Program-made: the position numbers and the translations under genes | Notes under the pieces: model-generated | What the model was told of the DNA's origin: nothing | What the model saw: only the letters and a program-made list of their open reading frames with translations | Database searches by the model: none | Shown here: piece after piece, positions 30,226-38,117 of the stretch | How positions within the stretch are numbered: the stretch's first letter is position 1 | Layout: each line of letters starts with the position of its first letter | DNA from: Thermincola carboxydiphila | Lineage (GTDB): Bacteria; Bacillota; Thermincolia; Thermincolales; UBA2595 | Reading direction: 5' to 3' | DNA: 64,000 nucleotides | Assembly (NCBI GenBank): GCA_016841725.1 | Contig: JAENYP010000009.1 | Location: 86,789-150,788, forward strand

Positions 30226-30864
30226 ATGACTGACCAGACAATGCGGGAACGCAAAAAAGAAGCCACCAAAATCGGAATTTTAACTGCTGCTATTGAACTG
30301 ATAAACAAAAATGGCTTTGCGGAAACAACTATGCAGCAAATATCTGAAAAGGCAGATGTGGCCCTGAGGACCCTCTACAATTATTTCCCTACGAAAGAAT
30401 CTATTGTAGCAACATATCTACATATTGTTGTCGAGGAACAGGCACAGAAAAGGTGGGACCAGATTATCAGCCTGGATTCAACATATGACCGGCTGCTTGC
30501 TATGTGCCGGATATCAGCCCAATGGATGGCTGAAAATTCAACTTTAATTGAGGTTTATGCATTAGATCCGAGGCATTATTTTTACGGATCGGAAACTGAT
30601 GAAATACCAAGAAGCGGTTACGAGGATTTTGTGGAACAGGTGATTGCCATGGGGCAGAAGCAGGGGGATGTTTCCATAATATTTTCCGCTGCCCTGATTA
30701 CGCAGCAATATATGGGTGTGTATTACTCTAATATTCTTACCTGGCTGGGAAAACCGGAGCGGGACTTACTGGAGATATTAAAAGAGGGGCTGGATGTTTT
30801 TTATCATGGGATAAAAGCAGAAAGTGTTGATGCCGGGGTTGTTCTTGCAGGGATATTCTTTTGA
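30226..30864 (+). CDS. TetR-family transcriptional repressor
   Basis: A 212-aa regulator with the TetR N-terminal helix-turn-helix (about residues 10-60: ILTAAIELINKNGFAETTMQ, ISEKADVALRTLYNYFPTKE) and a helical ligand-binding C-terminal part that is not specific enough to name a ligand. ATG 30226 is chosen because AGGAGGAGGG lies 6 nt upstream; the ATG at 30208 overlaps that site. It directly precedes an RND efflux gene on the same strand (33 nt gap), so it most likely represses the operon and releases it when a toxic compound is bound. An inverted repeat at its promoter is a candidate operator. Confidence 0.9.
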   Translation: MTDQTMRERKKEATKIGILTAAIELINKNGFAETTMQQISEKADVALRTLYNYFPTKESIVATYLHIVVEEQAQKRWDQIISLDSTYDRLLAMCRISAQWMAENSTLIEVYALDPRHYFYGSETDEIPRSGYEDFVEQVIAMGQKQGDVSIIFSAALITQQYMGVYYSNILTWLGKPERDLLEILKEGLDVFYHGIKAESVDAGVVLAGIFF

Positions 30865-30897
30865 TTCCGGTTAAGGTTTTTGGGGAGGGGCTTGAAG

Positions 30898-33800
30898 ATG
30901 AAGGTAACTGAACTTGCGATTAAGCGTCCATCAGCAATGTCGATGATTATAATGTTTTTCGTGGTCATGGGTATGTTCGGCTATTCCAAGATTGGTTCTG
31001 ACCTGTTTCCCAAGGCAGATATTCCTGTTGTTACTGTTATTAGTGTTTACCCCGGTGCCGGGGCTGAGGAAATGGAGAACCAGGTTGTTAATGAAATAGA
31101 GGAGGCCGTCTCCTCCCTCAGCGGTCTAAAGGATACCAGGTCATGGATTTCCGAAGGTATAGCCACAACTGTAATGGAATTCACCATGGCCACAGATGTT
31201 GACATAGCATCAATGGATGCCCAGAAGGCTGTCGACAGGGTGATGATGAGCCTGCCCCAAGACATGGAAAAACCCATCGTTCAAAAGGTTGATATGAATG
31301 CCGATCCTGTGCTCATCCTGGCGGTTTCCGGGGAACGGCCCTTAAATGAAATCTATGACCTGGCAAATGATACGGTTAAGGAACGTTTACAGACAGTACC
31401 CGGAGTTGCATCTATTAATATCGTTGGAGGTGAAAAACAACAGGTAAGGGTAGAGATCGACCGTGTTAAGCTGGAGTCTTACGGATTATCTGTGAATCAG
31501 ATAGTCAGCCTTTTGCAGGCCGAGAATCTCAATGTCCCCAGTGGCAACATCAAGGGAGATACAATACGTCATGATGTCAGACTGGTGGGGAAATTTCAAA
31601 GCCTCGCCGATATTGAAAAGCTGCCGGTTCCCCTGCCTACGGGCACGACCGTACCCCTGCGGGAAATTGCTTCAGTAGAAAACTCCTTCGCCGAGGTGGA
31701 AGAGTACAGCCGGCTCAATGACAATGAGGCTGTAGGGCTGATTATCCAGAAACAGAGCGATGCCAGTATTGTTGAAACCGCTGAGGGCCTCAGGGTTGAA
31801 CTGGACAGCTTAAAGGCTGTTCTGCCAGAGGATATCAATATTGTTGTATCAGACGACAGTTCAACCTTTACCAAAGATTCCCTGGCAGATACCCAGCGTA
31901 CCCTGGTGGAAGGGGTTATTATGACCGGACTGGTCCTCCTGTTTTTCCTCCGGGAGTGGCGGTCAGTGGTCATAGTAATGCTGGCAATCCCCACCTCAAT
32001 TATTGCTACTTTTATGATGATGTACTTCTTTGATTATACCTTCAATATGCTCTCACTTATGGGGTTGTCCCTGTGTGTCGGTATCCTGGTTGATGATTCC
32101 ATTGTGGTCCTGGAAAATATCCACCGCCACCTGAAAATGGGGAAGGACCCTGATACGGCGGCCATAGAAGGACGGGGTGAAATAGGGATGGCCGCTATTG
32201 CCATCACTCTTTCTGATGTGGTGGTCTTTGGACCCATTGCCTTTATGCAGGGTATGGTGGGGCAGATGTTTAAGCAGTTTGGTCTAACTGTGGTTGTGGC
32301 CACCCTGTTCTCACTTTTTGTGTCTTTTACCCTTACTCCGATGATGGCAGCCAAGTTTTATAAGTATATTCCCGAGGGCGAGGGGCTGAAGAAGAAAAAC
32401 CGCCTCTGGTCATGGATCGGCAGCAAATCCGGGAGCCTGGGTGAATTTATTATGGCTTTTTACCGGACGACACTTATCTGGGCGCTGGATAACCGCTTAA
32501 AAGTGATTGCCGTGGTACTCGCAGGGGTTATTGCTTCCCTTTGCCTGATTCCGATAATCGGCTTTGAATTTATGACCAAGGCTGACCAGGGTAAGTTTAA
32601 AGTAACTGTGGAAATGCCGCCCGGGACAACACTGAATGTTACTGATAAGGTCGTCAGGGACCTGGAAGGCAGGCTGGAGAAAATCCCTGAAGTGTCACAC
32701 ACCTTTTCTACTGTGGGCGGCGGGACCAGTAACACCAGCTTTATCGGTGGTGTCAGTTCACCTCACCTGGCAAGCATCCAGGTAATCCTGAAACCTAAAA
32801 ACGAGAGGGATAAAAGTGTCTGGGAAGTTGCTGACATAGCCCGGGGCTGGGAGGATTACCCGGGAGTTACCATAAAAATCCTGGAAGCCCAGATGGCCGG
32901 TCTTAATTATATGGAGGCTCCTATTATCGTAGAGATTCGCGGGTCAGATATGAACATCCTGGCAGACCTTACCGGGAAGGTCAGGGAAATTGTAGAGAAA
33001 ACCCCCGGGACTGATGATGTATATATGTCATGGGATGAAAACGCCCAGCCCGAATACAAGGTGGTTATAGACCGTGACAAGGCATCAGCCATGGGCCTGA
33101 CCACCGGTGAGGTGGCTCAGGCGATGCGAGCCGCTATCGCCGGTGAAGAGGCATCAACTGTAACCATTGACAACAAGGAACTGGATATTTGGGTTCAGTT
33201 AAGTGATGTCAACCGGAAAAGCCCTGAAGACATAGGCAATATTACGGTCTCCAACCGTTTTGGGCAGACATTTTTAATCAAACAGCTGGCAGATATAAAC
33301 CCTGCAAAGGGCCCAACCGAAATCAGACATAAAAACAGGACCCGGATGATATCGGTACTGGCCAATTACAAGGGTGTATCCCTATCAACAATTGTAAACA
33401 GCATTGAGACCGAAGTTGCCAAACTTGATGTACCCAATGGTTATGACATCGGCTATGACGGTGAAATAAAACAGATGAATGATTCCAATACAGACCTGGC
33501 CCAAGCCCTGATCCTGTCCCTGGTGCTTGTCTACATGATTCTGGTGGTTCTTTATGAATCGTTCCTGACCCCTTTTATCCGGATGCTTTCCCTTCCCTGT
33601 GGGATTATCGGGGCCATGCTTGCCCTTCTGCTGACGGGTAATACCCTGAATATCTTGTCAATAATAGGCTTGATTATGCTGGAGGGCCTGGCGGCAAAGA
33701 ACGGTACCCTGCTGATTGACTATGCCAATACACTGATGGAGAGGGGCGCCAGCCTCAGGGATGCACTGCTGGAGGCAGGAACAACAAGGCTGAGGCCAAT

Positions 33801-34035
33801 TTTCATGACTTCAACCACAATGATTTTCGGGATGCTTCCAACTGCCCTGGCCCTGGCTGCAGGTTCGGAAATCAGAAGGGGTATGGGTGTAGTGCTGGTC
33901 GGGGGACTGCTGACTTCCACCATTCTGACACCTATTTTAATTCCGGTTGCTTATACTCTTTTGGATGACCTGAAACAGTGGCTGATACGGAAAATCAGAA
34001 AAAGAAGGGAAAACAGGGCTGCTATGAGCGGCTAA
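30898..34035 (+). CDS. RND-family efflux transporter (AcrB/SwrC-like)
   Basis: A 1045-aa inner-membrane proton-driven pump with the usual 12-helix, two-large-loop plan: a first helix at residues 10-30, helices near 330-480, 530-550 and 850-1020. The proton-relay acids are in LVDDSIVVLENIHRH (about residues 400-415). The N-terminal KRPSAMSMIIMFFVVMGMFG and SDLFPKADIPVV are typical of hydrophobe/amphiphile RND proteins. No membrane-fusion adaptor or outer-membrane channel gene is adjacent, as in the Bacillus SwrC type that works alone. ATG 30898 fits GGGGAGGGG upstream; TTG 30880 is less likely. Probably controlled by the TetR protein in front. Substrate unknown. Confidence 0.93.
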   Translation: MKVTELAIKRPSAMSMIIMFFVVMGMFGYSKIGSDLFPKADIPVVTVISVYPGAGAEEMENQVVNEIEEAVSSLSGLKDTRSWISEGIATTVMEFTMATDVDIASMDAQKAVDRVMMSLPQDMEKPIVQKVDMNADPVLILAVSGERPLNEIYDLANDTVKERLQTVPGVASINIVGGEKQQVRVEIDRVKLESYGLSVNQIVSLLQAENLNVPSGNIKGDTIRHDVRLVGKFQSLADIEKLPVPLPTGTTVPLREIASVENSFAEVEEYSRLNDNEAVGLIIQKQSDASIVETAEGLRVELDSLKAVLPEDINIVVSDDSSTFTKDSLADTQRTLVEGVIMTGLVLLFFLREWRSVVIVMLAIPTSIIATFMMMYFFDYTFNMLSLMGLSLCVGILVDDSIVVLENIHRHLKMGKDPDTAAIEGRGEIGMAAIAITLSDVVVFGPIAFMQGMVGQMFKQFGLTVVVATLFSLFVSFTLTPMMAAKFYKYIPEGEGLKKKNRLWSWIGSKSGSLGEFIMAFYRTTLIWALDNRLKVIAVVLAGVIASLCLIPIIGFEFMTKADQGKFKVTVEMPPGTTLNVTDKVVRDLEGRLEKIPEVSHTFSTVGGGTSNTSFIGGVSSPHLASIQVILKPKNERDKSVWEVADIARGWEDYPGVTIKILEAQMAGLNYMEAPIIVEIRGSDMNILADLTGKVREIVEKTPGTDDVYMSWDENAQPEYKVVIDRDKASAMGLTTGEVAQAMRAAIAGEEASTVTIDNKELDIWVQLSDVNRKSPEDIGNITVSNRFGQTFLIKQLADINPAKGPTEIRHKNRTRMISVLANYKGVSLSTIVNSIETEVAKLDVPNGYDIGYDGEIKQMNDSNTDLAQALILSLVLVYMILVVLYESFLTPFIRMLSLPCGIIGAMLALLLTGNTLNILSIIGLIMLEGLAAKNGTLLIDYANTLMERGASLRDALLEAGTTRLRPIFMTSTTMIFGMLPTALALAAGSEIRRGMGVVLVGGLLTSTILTPILIPVAYTLLDDLKQWLIRKIRKRRENRAAMSG

Positions 34036-34040
34036 AGTTA

Positions 34041-34068
34041 CAGGGGCTGTCTGGGACAGCCCCTGTTA
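34041..34068 (+). terminator. Hairpin after the RND gene
   Basis: CAGGGGCTGT (34041-34050) pairs perfectly with ACAGCCCCTG (34056-34065) over a 5-nt loop. Only a short T/A stretch follows, so termination strength is uncertain. Confidence 0.6.
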
Positions 34069-34076
34069 ACAATTGA

Positions 34077-34105
34077 TTGACAGTTTATGGTTTTTGGTGT
34101 TTAAT
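34077..34105 (+). promoter_or_regulatory. Candidate promoter of the zinc-ribbon protein gene
   Basis: TTGACA (34077-34082), 17-nt spacer and TTTAAT (34100-34105), about 30 nt before the gene start. Confidence 0.5.
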
Positions 34106-34134
34106 TAATTTAAAATAGTTCTGGAGGTGGTTTG

Positions 34135-34557
34135 ATGAGTTTTTTCAAGAAGCTTACAGATACTGCCAAGAGTACCGCCAATACACTCAGTTCAAAGTCA
34201 CAGGAACTTTATACTGCAGGGAGATTGAAAATAGAGCAGACACAAATTGAGGGCAGGATTAAGGACAAGAAAACACAACTGGGAGACCTGGTATATCAGG
34301 CCTATGCCTTAGGACAGGAGCCGGGCAGTGCGGCTGCCGCGATCTGTGAGGAAATCAGGGACCTGGAAAAACAGGTGGCTGAGCTTGACCAAAAGATGCA
34401 GGAAGAACAGGCACAGGGACAGCAGGTACAGGGACAGCAGGCGCCACTATCGGAGCAGGATTTACAACAGTCGGCACCTGCAGCCAACTGCCCCAGATGT
34501 GGGGCTATGGTCGAACCGGGAGGCAAATTCTGTCCGGGGTGTGGCAGCCAACTGTAA
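34135..34557 (+). CDS. Coiled-coil protein with C-terminal zinc ribbon
   Basis: A 140-aa soluble protein. Residues 1-90 are helical and charged (SFFKKLTDTAKSTANTLSSK, then repeated E/K/Q stretches), a Gln-rich linker follows (about 88-115), and the end is a zinc ribbon with two CxxC pairs (NCPRCGAMVEPGGKFCPGCG). The shape is common in small Clostridia proteins of unknown role, often linked to membrane or stress functions. GGAGGTGG lies 4 nt before ATG 34135. It has its own promoter and terminator and appears to be a single gene. No function is assigned. Confidence 0.8.
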   Translation: MSFFKKLTDTAKSTANTLSSKSQELYTAGRLKIEQTQIEGRIKDKKTQLGDLVYQAYALGQEPGSAAAAICEEIRDLEKQVAELDQKMQEEQAQGQQVQGQQAPLSEQDLQQSAPAANCPRCGAMVEPGGKFCPGCGSQL

Positions 34558-34587
34558 AAACATACTTGTTCGCGTGTCGAAAAATGT

Positions 34588-34619
34588 CGCTAATTTATCG
34601 TAATTGGCGGCGTTTTTTT
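34588..34619 (+). terminator. Intrinsic terminator after the zinc-ribbon gene
   Basis: CGCTAATT (34588-34595) pairs with AATTGGCG (34602-34609, one G-U) and is followed by CGTTTTTTT. Confidence 0.8.
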
Positions 34620-34700
34620 CATGACATTCTTGGGCGATTTTGTTACAATAGCATGTAAATATGTTGTAAAAATCTAAAAAATGTTTTACTGAGGTATCAA

Positions 34701-35375
34701 ATGGAACATATTAAGAAAAATACTTTAATTATTCACTTCAATCCGGTATTTTTTACCCTGTGCTTTGGCAGCCCCGTTTTTGCCTTCATAGTATCACTCT
34801 TTATAATTAATGCATTAACCGCAGCCGGAGGGGAGGCCTCCCTTACAAGCCAGTGTCTCAGAGAGTTTTTGGAGTATTACGACCGCTACATGGCAAATGA
34901 ATTCCTGAAGATCTTTCTGAACAATTATTTTATTGTTGTGCTGCTGGTATATTTTACTCCCCTTGCTCTTCTCCTGCGCAGGGTGTGGCAGAAATTCCGC
35001 AACCGAAATGATGAGATTTCGGCTTTCGAAAAGGTACTGTTGTACCTGTTTCCGGCTGTTTTTCTGATTCGCCAGGCTGTGAATATTGCTATTATCTTAA
35101 ACGGGACTTCTACCAGTATCAGCAAAAATGTGCTGCTTACCTTTGCGGGAATTATTCTCCCGCATGGACTGCCCGAGCTGCTTGCCGTAAGCCTGGCCGG
35201 TGCCATTGGCATGGAAGTAACCCGAAAGGTACTCTTCTCAAATGTTTCCGGTCCCCTTGTAAAAGGCCGGGTATTGGGGCTTTTAGGTCTGTTCACTGCT
35301 TTATGTGCCTTTGTTGAGGTATATTTTACTCCGAAAATTTTTTCAATATTAATGGTGGCCACAGGAATCAATTAA
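34701..35375 (+). CDS. SpoIIM-like (DUF95) integral membrane protein
   Basis: A 224-aa membrane protein with about five hydrophobic helices. The motif ILPHGLPELLAVSLAGAIGM (about residues 152-171) resembles the GxxPHGxxELPA segment that marks the SpoIIM/DUF95 family. SpoIIM takes part in septal peptidoglycan removal during engulfment, but many family members outside the spoIIM locus are uncharacterised, and this protein is at the outer edge in sequence. The ribosome binding site is weak (CTGAGG). A perfect Spo0A-type box TGTCGAA lies at 34575-34581, about 120 nt upstream, which is suggestive but unproven. It ends in a strong hairpin terminator. Confidence 0.6.
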   Translation: MEHIKKNTLIIHFNPVFFTLCFGSPVFAFIVSLFIINALTAAGGEASLTSQCLREFLEYYDRYMANEFLKIFLNNYFIVVLLVYFTPLALLLRRVWQKFRNRNDEISAFEKVLLYLFPAVFLIRQAVNIAIILNGTSTSISKNVLLTFAGIILPHGLPELLAVSLAGAIGMEVTRKVLFSNVSGPLVKGRVLGLLGLFTALCAFVEVYFTPKIFSILMVATGIN

Positions 35376-35420
35376 ATGGCCGGTAAACCGCCTCTGCGGA
35401 TACCGGTCATTTAATTTTTT
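35376..35420 (+). terminator. Intrinsic terminator after the SpoIIM-like gene
   Basis: A long imperfect stem (ATGGCCGGTA with TACCGGTCAT, inner CCGC/GCGG) is followed by TTAATTTTTT. Confidence 0.8.
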
Positions 35421-35476
35421 ACGGCAAATGATATAATATAGTATATGGTATCCAATGAAAAAACGGAGCTGATTTT

Positions 35477-35917
35477 GTGAATTTTGAGGAGATGAAGGAT
35501 TTAATAAAACCGGTACTCAAAAGAATGCCGGCATATATAAAACTGGCATGGGCATTATCCAGAGAGCCTTCACTGACATCCGGTCAAAAGGCACTGTTGG
35601 CTATGGGCGCTTTTTATGCCGTTTCACCGATTGACCTTGTCCCGGGATTTATCCCCGTTATAGGACAGCTTGATGACATTATAGTCGCCCTGGGAAGTCT
35701 TAAAATGGTCCTGAAAGGTCTGTCTCCGGAAATTGCAGCCTGCTATCAGGCTGATTATGGTATCACAATTGAAGAAATCAACAGTGACCTGGATGCTGCC
35801 AAACGAATTTCAGCAGCGCTGCTGGGGAAGGCAGTCAAATTGTCTGCCAAAGGGATATATGTAGCCGGCAGGGCAGGTTTCGGACTGTTGGGAAGGCTTG
35901 TGAATAAGAAAAAATAA
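35477..35917 (+). CDS. YkvA-like DUF1232 protein (first copy)
   Basis: A 146-aa protein carrying the short DUF1232 core (about residues 40-80): ALLAMGAFYAVSPIDLVPGF and IPVIGQLDDIIVALG. The family is widespread in bacteria and membrane-associated, with no settled function. The C-terminus is alanine/glycine-rich and basic (KAVKLSAKGIYVAGRAGFGL). The start is GTG with CGGAG 8 nt upstream. A second, diverged DUF1232 protein lies at 50668-51135. It stands between a terminator and a very strong promoter, so it is a single-gene unit. Confidence 0.8.
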   Translation: MNFEEMKDLIKPVLKRMPAYIKLAWALSREPSLTSGQKALLAMGAFYAVSPIDLVPGFIPVIGQLDDIIVALGSLKMVLKGLSPEIAACYQADYGITIEEINSDLDAAKRISAALLGKAVKLSAKGIYVAGRAGFGLLGRLVNKKK

Positions 35918-35931
35918 AGTGTGAAATGGGG

Positions 35932-35960
35932 TTGACATCGGACGAGGCGGTTATTATAAT
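35932..35960 (+). promoter_or_regulatory. Perfect sigma-A promoter of the sulfite reductase-desulfoferrodoxin unit
   Basis: TTGACA (35932-35937), 17-nt spacer, TATAAT (35955-35960): a full consensus match, about 90 nt before the reductase gene. Such a strong promoter usually needs repression, but no clear operator was identified. Confidence 0.8.
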
Positions 35961-36053
35961 AAAACTATACCAAATTAGTAAACAATGTTTTTTGTCTGGA
36001 ATGTCTACAAAAATGGTGTGCAAAATAGTAATTGTTAGAAGGGGGTACATAAC

Positions 36054-36782
36054 ATGGAGCCAAATGAATTGAAAAAGGATATTCTGGAGCAGGGCGCAAT
36101 TGTACAAAGGGACCGGGAAACTTTTGCCATTGCTCCCCACTTGCCGGGCGGGATTACCGATACGGCTGCTTTGAGAAAGCTGGCTGATGTCGGTGATAAA
36201 TACGGATGTAAACTGGTTAAGGTAACCTCAGCCCAGCGTATCGCTTTGGTGGGCTTAAGGGAAGAGGATCTGGAAAACGTTTGGGCCGACTTAGGCATTG
36301 AGAAGGGTGCAGCGATAGGGTTTTGTGTCCGTAGTGTAAAGATCTGCCCCGGCATCGATTTTTGTAAAAGGGCCAAACAGGACTCTGTGGGAGTTGGCCT
36401 GGCCATAGACAGGAAATATCACGGTATGCAGCTGCCAAACAAATTCAAAATAGGTGTCAGTGGTTGTCCTAACTGCTGTGCCGAAAGTGCGGTAAAAGAT
36501 ATTGGAATTGTTGGGACGTCGAATGGTTTCAAGGTTATGGTTGGCGGAAATGCAGGCGGACAGCCAAGGATTGCCGATACTATTAGTGAAGGAAAGACCG
36601 GCGAGGAGGTTTTGGAGATAGTTGACAGTATCATCACCCTGTATCAAAAAGCGGCCCGTAAAGGTCAGCGCCTCAGCAAATTCATCGACAAGGTTGGTAT
36701 AGACAGCCTGACCAGATTTATTGACATACCTGCCGGAGAGAAAGGAAAAGCTATGGAGGAAATAAGCCAGATGAACTCTTAG
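36054..36782 (+). CDS. Small siroheme/[4Fe-4S] nitrite-sulfite reductase-like protein
   Basis: A 242-aa single-domain relative of sulfite and nitrite reductases, the size of the low-molecular-weight assimilatory-type sulfite reductase known from sulfate reducers. The N-terminal ferredoxin-like half is followed by the cluster ligands: ICPGIDFC (Cys-x5-Cys, about residues 101-108) and SGCPNCCAE (Cys-x3-Cys, about 140-148), which together hold siroheme and a [4Fe-4S] cluster. GAAGGGGG lies upstream of ATG 36054. Desulfoferrodoxin follows 21 nt later, suggesting a shared transcript for sulfur or oxygen-stress redox chemistry. Its real substrate (sulfite, nitrite or other) cannot be decided from sequence. 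Confidence 0.85.
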   Translation: MEPNELKKDILEQGAIVQRDRETFAIAPHLPGGITDTAALRKLADVGDKYGCKLVKVTSAQRIALVGLREEDLENVWADLGIEKGAAIGFCVRSVKICPGIDFCKRAKQDSVGVGLAIDRKYHGMQLPNKFKIGVSGCPNCCAESAVKDIGIVGTSNGFKVMVGGNAGGQPRIADTISEGKTGEEVLEIVDSIITLYQKAARKGQRLSKFIDKVGIDSLTRFIDIPAGEKGKAMEEISQMNS

Positions 36783-36803
36783 ATGAAAAAGGGGGACTTC
36801 AAA

Positions 36804-37178
36804 ATGACAGAGTTAAACCAGGTTTACAAATGCGATGTCTGTGGGAACATAGTAGAATTGCTCCATACCGGGATAGGGCAGCTAGTCTGTTGTGAAAAGC
36901 CGATGGCATTGAAGAAGCCCAATGTTCAGGATGCCAGTATGGAAAAACATGTACCGGTAGCTGAAATCACCGGTAACGGAATAAAGGTCAATGTTGGCAG
37001 TGTATTGCACCCGATGGAGGATAAACACTATATCGAATGGATTGAAGTTATCGGAGGTGATAGAACTGAGCGGAAGTTTCTAAAACCGGGAGACGAGCCG
37101 GCAGCTGAGTTTTGTCTCAATACGGATAATATAGAGGTCAGGGCATACTGTAATTTGCATGGTCTGTGGAAGAAGTAG
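36804..37178 (+). CDS. dfx: Desulfoferrodoxin (superoxide reductase)
   Basis: A 124-aa class I desulfoferrodoxin that reduces superoxide to peroxide without making oxygen. The N-terminal desulforedoxin-type iron site has CDVCGN and CCEKPM (four cysteines). The catalytic His4-Cys centre is visible in EKHVPV, GSVLHPMEDKHYIEW and the C-terminal CNLHGLW. ATG 36804 is preferred, with AAAGGGGG 8 nt upstream, and gives the normal family length; ATG 36783 would add seven residues. It is probably co-transcribed with the sulfite reductase-like gene. Typical of strict anaerobes exposed to traces of oxygen. Confidence 0.95.
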   Translation: MTELNQVYKCDVCGNIVELLHTGIGQLVCCEKPMALKKPNVQDASMEKHVPVAEITGNGIKVNVGSVLHPMEDKHYIEWIEVIGGDRTERKFLKPGDEPAAEFCLNTDNIEVRAYCNLHGLWKK

Positions 37179-37193
37179 TGCCGGCCATTGTTT

Positions 37194-37233
37194 AAAAAAG
37201 AGGCCATTCCCCTTCAGGAACGGCCTCTTTTTT
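37194..37233. terminator. Bidirectional intrinsic terminator
   Basis: AAAAAAGAGGCC (37194-37205) pairs with GGCCTCTTTTTT (37222-37233). It has a T-run on either strand and separates desulfoferrodoxin from the convergent cysteine-rich gene. Confidence 0.88.
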
Positions 37234-37253
37234 CAAAACTTTTTCAAAACCTT

Positions 37254-37562
37254 TTACTTAAATTTCACAGTTACATCTTTGGGAAGCGCCAGTCCGGTAG
37301 ATGCCTCTACTGCTCTCAATATTCCAATGGGAACCGGGCAGGTGAGATGGGGAAGTGTCTCCTGAGCTGCGGCCAGGACCTGGGACTTACCTTTCTTAAA
37401 TAATTCATCCATTGCATTGACTTCATCCAGTTTTTCCGCTAACTTCAGCACGTGTTTACACTGGCTTTCGATATTAAGTTTACACTGATATTTGGACTGA
37501 CTCTCTGCCTGTACATTTGTTGAAAAACCGCAGATTCCTGCATCAATTTCAACTTGGGCCAT
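37254..37562 (-). CDS. Small conserved cysteine-containing protein (DUF6951-like)
   Basis: A 102-aa protein, MAQVEIDAGICGFSTNVQAE onward. Cysteines fall in CGF (about 11), KYQCKL (about 27), SQCKHV (about 35) and LTCPVP (about 74), and the sequence has a regular alpha/beta pattern ending in TGLALPKDVTVKF. I recall similar proteins in Clostridia and methanogens (DUF6951) with no known function. The second ATG (37562) is chosen because GAGGAG lies 9 nt before it and runs straight into the first ATG (37571). It is divergent from a ferredoxin gene; both promoters carry a CsoR-like box, so a role in metal or sulfane-sulfur stress is an inference. Confidence 0.65.
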   Translation of the reverse strand: MAQVEIDAGICGFSTNVQAESQSKYQCKLNIESQCKHVLKLAEKLDEVNAMDELFKKGKSQVLAAAQETLPHLTCPVPIGILRAVEASTGLALPKDVTVKFK

Positions 37563-37594
37563 GTTTCTCATCTCCTCTGCGTTATTTTAGAAAC

Positions 37595-37663
37595 ATAGGG
37601 GGTAGGGGTATGTGCCCCATGGAGTTATGTTTCTATTTTAAGCATTCACAAACCATATGTCAA
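37595..37663 (-). promoter_or_regulatory. Promoter and CsoR/CstR-like operator of the cysteine-rich protein gene
   Basis: On the minus strand TTGACA (37663-37658), 17-nt spacer and TAAAAT (37640-37635). About 24 nt further on lies ATACCCCTACCCCCTAT (37611-37595), whose ATACCCCTACC half is identical to the operator at 37759-37775. The G-tract/A-T layout matches the known CsoR/CstR operator type. Confidence 0.65.
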
Positions 37664-37722
37664 CCAAAAACTATGGGTTTTAACCACTTTAAGGGTAACC
37701 ATAAAATACATTCAAAGAGCTA

Positions 37723-37775
37723 TTGACAAGGCGAAACAGGCGGTGCTAAAATATAGACATACCCGGTAGGGGTAT
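37723..37775 (+). promoter_or_regulatory. Promoter and CsoR/CstR-like operator of the ferredoxin gene
   Basis: TTGACA (37723-37728), 18-nt spacer, TAAAAT (37747-37752), then ATACCCGGTAGGGGTAT (37759-37775), an inverted repeat with arms ATACCC/GGGTAT. It begins just after the -10 box, in a good position to block transcription. Confidence 0.7.
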
Positions 37776-37803
37776 AAACAATTCCCGTAAGAGGTGAAGT
37801 TAT

Positions 37804-38007
37804 ATGGCTATTGCCAAAATTGATCTGAATTTATGTGAGAAATGTGCAGTATGCAATGCCATGCTGGCATGTCCCATAGATGCTATAACACACCACTGGG
37901 CCGAAGACCTTGTTCATAATGGTCCTGTGGAAATAGACACCAAAAGATGTCTCGGCTGTGGCAAGTGTGAAAGGGCATGCCGCGGCCAGGCAATTACAAT
38001 GAGCTAG
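37804..38007 (+). CDS. 2[4Fe-4S] ferredoxin
   Basis: A 67-aa ferredoxin with two cluster motifs, CEKCAVCNAMLACP (about residues 11-24) and CLGCGKCERACR (about 49-60). Such small proteins carry electrons between redox enzymes in the anaerobic cytoplasm. AAGAGGTGAAG lies before the ATG. The gene stands alone behind a strong promoter with a CsoR-like operator and ends at a GC-rich hairpin, so expression seems tied to the same signal as the divergent cysteine-rich protein. Confidence 0.88.
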   Translation: MAIAKIDLNLCEKCAVCNAMLACPIDAITHHWAEDLVHNGPVEIDTKRCLGCGKCERACRGQAITMS

Positions 38008-38036
38008 CTGAACTCACTTAACAATAGATTCTTGCA

Positions 38037-38064
38037 CCCCGGGACCAGCAACCCGGGGCCACCT
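38037..38064 (+). terminator. GC-rich hairpin after the ferredoxin gene
   Basis: CCCCGGG (38037-38043) pairs with CCCGGGG (38052-38058), followed by CCACCTTTT. Probable terminator with a short T-run. Confidence 0.6.
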
Positions 38065-38069
38065 TTTAA

Positions 38070-38107
38070 AAAAAGAAAATGGGGAAATGTTTCCCCACTT
38101 TCTTTAA
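38070..38107. terminator. Bidirectional terminator between ferredoxin and CAP protein 1
   Basis: AAAGAAAATGGGGAAA and TTTCCCCACTTTCTTT form a long stem (one mismatch) with a 2-nt loop. T-runs occur on both strands. Confidence 0.75.
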
Positions 38108-38117
38108 ATCGATAAGT

